Shown: piece after piece, positions 5,639 to 6,263 of the stretch
Position numbering within the stretch: position 1 is the stretch's first letter
Layout: each line of letters opens with the position of its first letter
Origin: an uncultured Clostridia bacterium
GTDB taxonomy: Bacteria; Bacillota; Clostridia; HGM11327
DNA: 6,263 nucleotides
Assembly: GCA_905210525.1 (NCBI GenBank)
Contig: CAJLXE010000102.1
Location: 1 to 6,263 of the forward strand
Direction of reading: 5' to 3'
Notes under the pieces: generated by a model
Told to the model about the DNA's origin: nothing
Seen by the model: the letters and a program-made list of their open reading frames with translations, nothing else
Database searches by the model: none
Program-made: the position numbers and the translations under genes

Positions 5639-6118
5639 TTAATGTGCCCTCCAATCATAAGTTCCGTCCGAATCACTGCTTGTGTATAAATAAATAACAT
5701 AATAATTATCAAACACGCTTTCGTCCTTAAGCGAATCGTATTCAATAACTTGATGTTGTAAATATTTATTTTCAAGTCTTGCTGTGTTTTGTTTTTGAAT
5801 GTCGCACTTGTTTTCGTACCATAATATCAAGTCCTGTTCGGATAAATCCGATCTAATAAGTGCGGTTGCCAGATAATCCATTCCGTTCCCGTTTCCGTTA
5901 AGCTTTCCCAAAACGCTTTTTGTTTCTACAATTTCGGTATTCTGAGGAATTTGTACGGATAACAGTTCTTTTTCAAGATTGCGGAGTTTTATATCGTTTT
6001 TGATTGTATGTATATTAAAAAACATACCAAAATTCATCCACAATATTATCACCACAACGGCAAGCGCCGCTATTACAAAAAATTTATGCTTGCGTAAATA
6101 TGATGCCGTTTTATGCAT
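5639..6118 (-). CDS. Membrane-anchored exported protein of unknown function
   Basis: This 159-residue protein has a short basic N-terminus (MHKTASYLRKHK), one hydrophobic segment at about residues 13-34 and then a soluble domain. The positive charges before the helix predict an N-inside, C-outside orientation, so the domain would face the cell exterior. There is no lipobox or clear signal peptidase site, so it probably stays anchored. The domain has a distinctive GKLNGNGNGMDYLATALIRSD stretch centred near residues 71-91, preceded by IPQNTEIVETKS. I have the impression that similar proteins occur in other Clostridia, but I can attach no function. The ATG (6116-6118) is preceded by AAAGGGGTG (6124-6132) at suitable spacing. 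It is the first visible gene of the unit with the downstream lipoprotein, which supports a shared envelope-associated role. Confidence 0.78.
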   Translation of the reverse strand: MHKTASYLRKHKFFVIAALAVVVIILWMNFGMFFNIHTIKNDIKLRNLEKELLSVQIPQNTEIVETKSVLGKLNGNGNGMDYLATALIRSDLSEQDLILWYENKCDIQKQNTARLENKYLQHQVIEYDSLKDESVFDNYYVIYLYTSSDSDGTYDWRAH

Positions 6119-6234
6119 TTTAACACCCCTTTATTTTTCCTGATATGCAAATACAATGCGCTTATACATCCGCTGTGAAATCAATTCTATTACTGTAAAT
6201 AAACGTGACCGATACAAATAAAACAGAAAAATTC

Positions 6235-6263
6235 ATTTTATTTTATAATTTTTTCAAATACAA
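6235..6263 (-). promoter_or_regulatory. Weak candidate promoter upstream of the exported-protein unit
   Basis: On the minus strand, TTGTAT (6258-6263) and TAAAAT (6235-6240) are 17 nt apart. The surroundings are very AT-rich, so a chance match is likely. It lies at the window edge, about 115 nt before the 159-residue gene. The rest of 6119-6263 shows only that gene's ribosome binding site. Confidence 0.2.

Noticed and set aside
5639..5641. Possibility that the 159-residue gene and the lipoprotein are one broken gene, since they share a frame
   Set aside because: The lipoprotein has its own strong ribosome binding site and complete signal peptide, and the spacer does not read like protein, so the shared frame is coincidence.
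1..6263. CRISPR arrays, insertion-sequence ends, tRNA or rRNA genes, phage genes
   Set aside because: No spaced direct repeats, transposase-like ORFs, tRNA cloverleaf or rRNA segments were seen on reading both strands.

Overview
The window is AT-rich bacterial DNA in which every gene I can support lies on the minus strand. Strong AGGAGG-type ribosome binding sites, a ferredoxin-dependent 2-oxoacid oxidoreductase and a Cys-rich lipoprotein signal point to an anaerobic low-GC Firmicute, most likely of class Clostridia (gut or rumen type). This placement is inference from style and gene content, not from a marker gene.

The window holds two transcription units, read right to left. The first (about 6118 to 4325) encodes exported proteins of unknown function: a 159-residue protein with one N-terminal membrane anchor, then a lipoprotein-like protein of 262 residues, then a 139-residue ORF. 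The last two are in the same reading frame, separated only by one TAG codon (4781-4783) and 12 open codons. The second has no good ribosome binding site and no signal peptide. I read them as one lipoprotein gene of about 414 codons interrupted by an amber stop. A UUCG-tetraloop terminator (about 4291-4314) closes this unit.

The second unit (4148 to 72) is a catabolic or biosynthetic operon: iorA and iorB, the two subunits of indolepyruvate:ferredoxin oxidoreductase, then a phenylacetate-CoA-ligase-type adenylate-forming enzyme, then a small four-helix membrane protein. iorA and iorB overlap by 8 bp, and the later gaps are 57 and 47 bp without a terminator. Together the enzymes interconvert aryl-pyruvates, arylacetyl-CoA and free arylacetates. 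Run forward, this ferments aromatic amino acids to phenylacetate, indoleacetate or hydroxyphenylacetate. Run in reverse, it salvages arylacetates by CoA activation and reductive carboxylation, for aromatic amino acid synthesis. The sequence alone does not fix the direction.

A candidate promoter with an extended -10 (4231-4259), a small inverted repeat inside it and a GNRA-capped hairpin in the predicted leader lie between the terminator and iorA. No tRNA, rRNA, CRISPR array, insertion sequence or plus-strand gene was found. No gene-free stretch exceeds 300 bases. The longest are 4149-4324 (terminator, promoter, leader) and 6119-6263 (upstream region of the 159-residue gene). The most unusual observations are the in-frame amber stop and the unnamed membrane protein tied to the indolepyruvate oxidoreductase operon.
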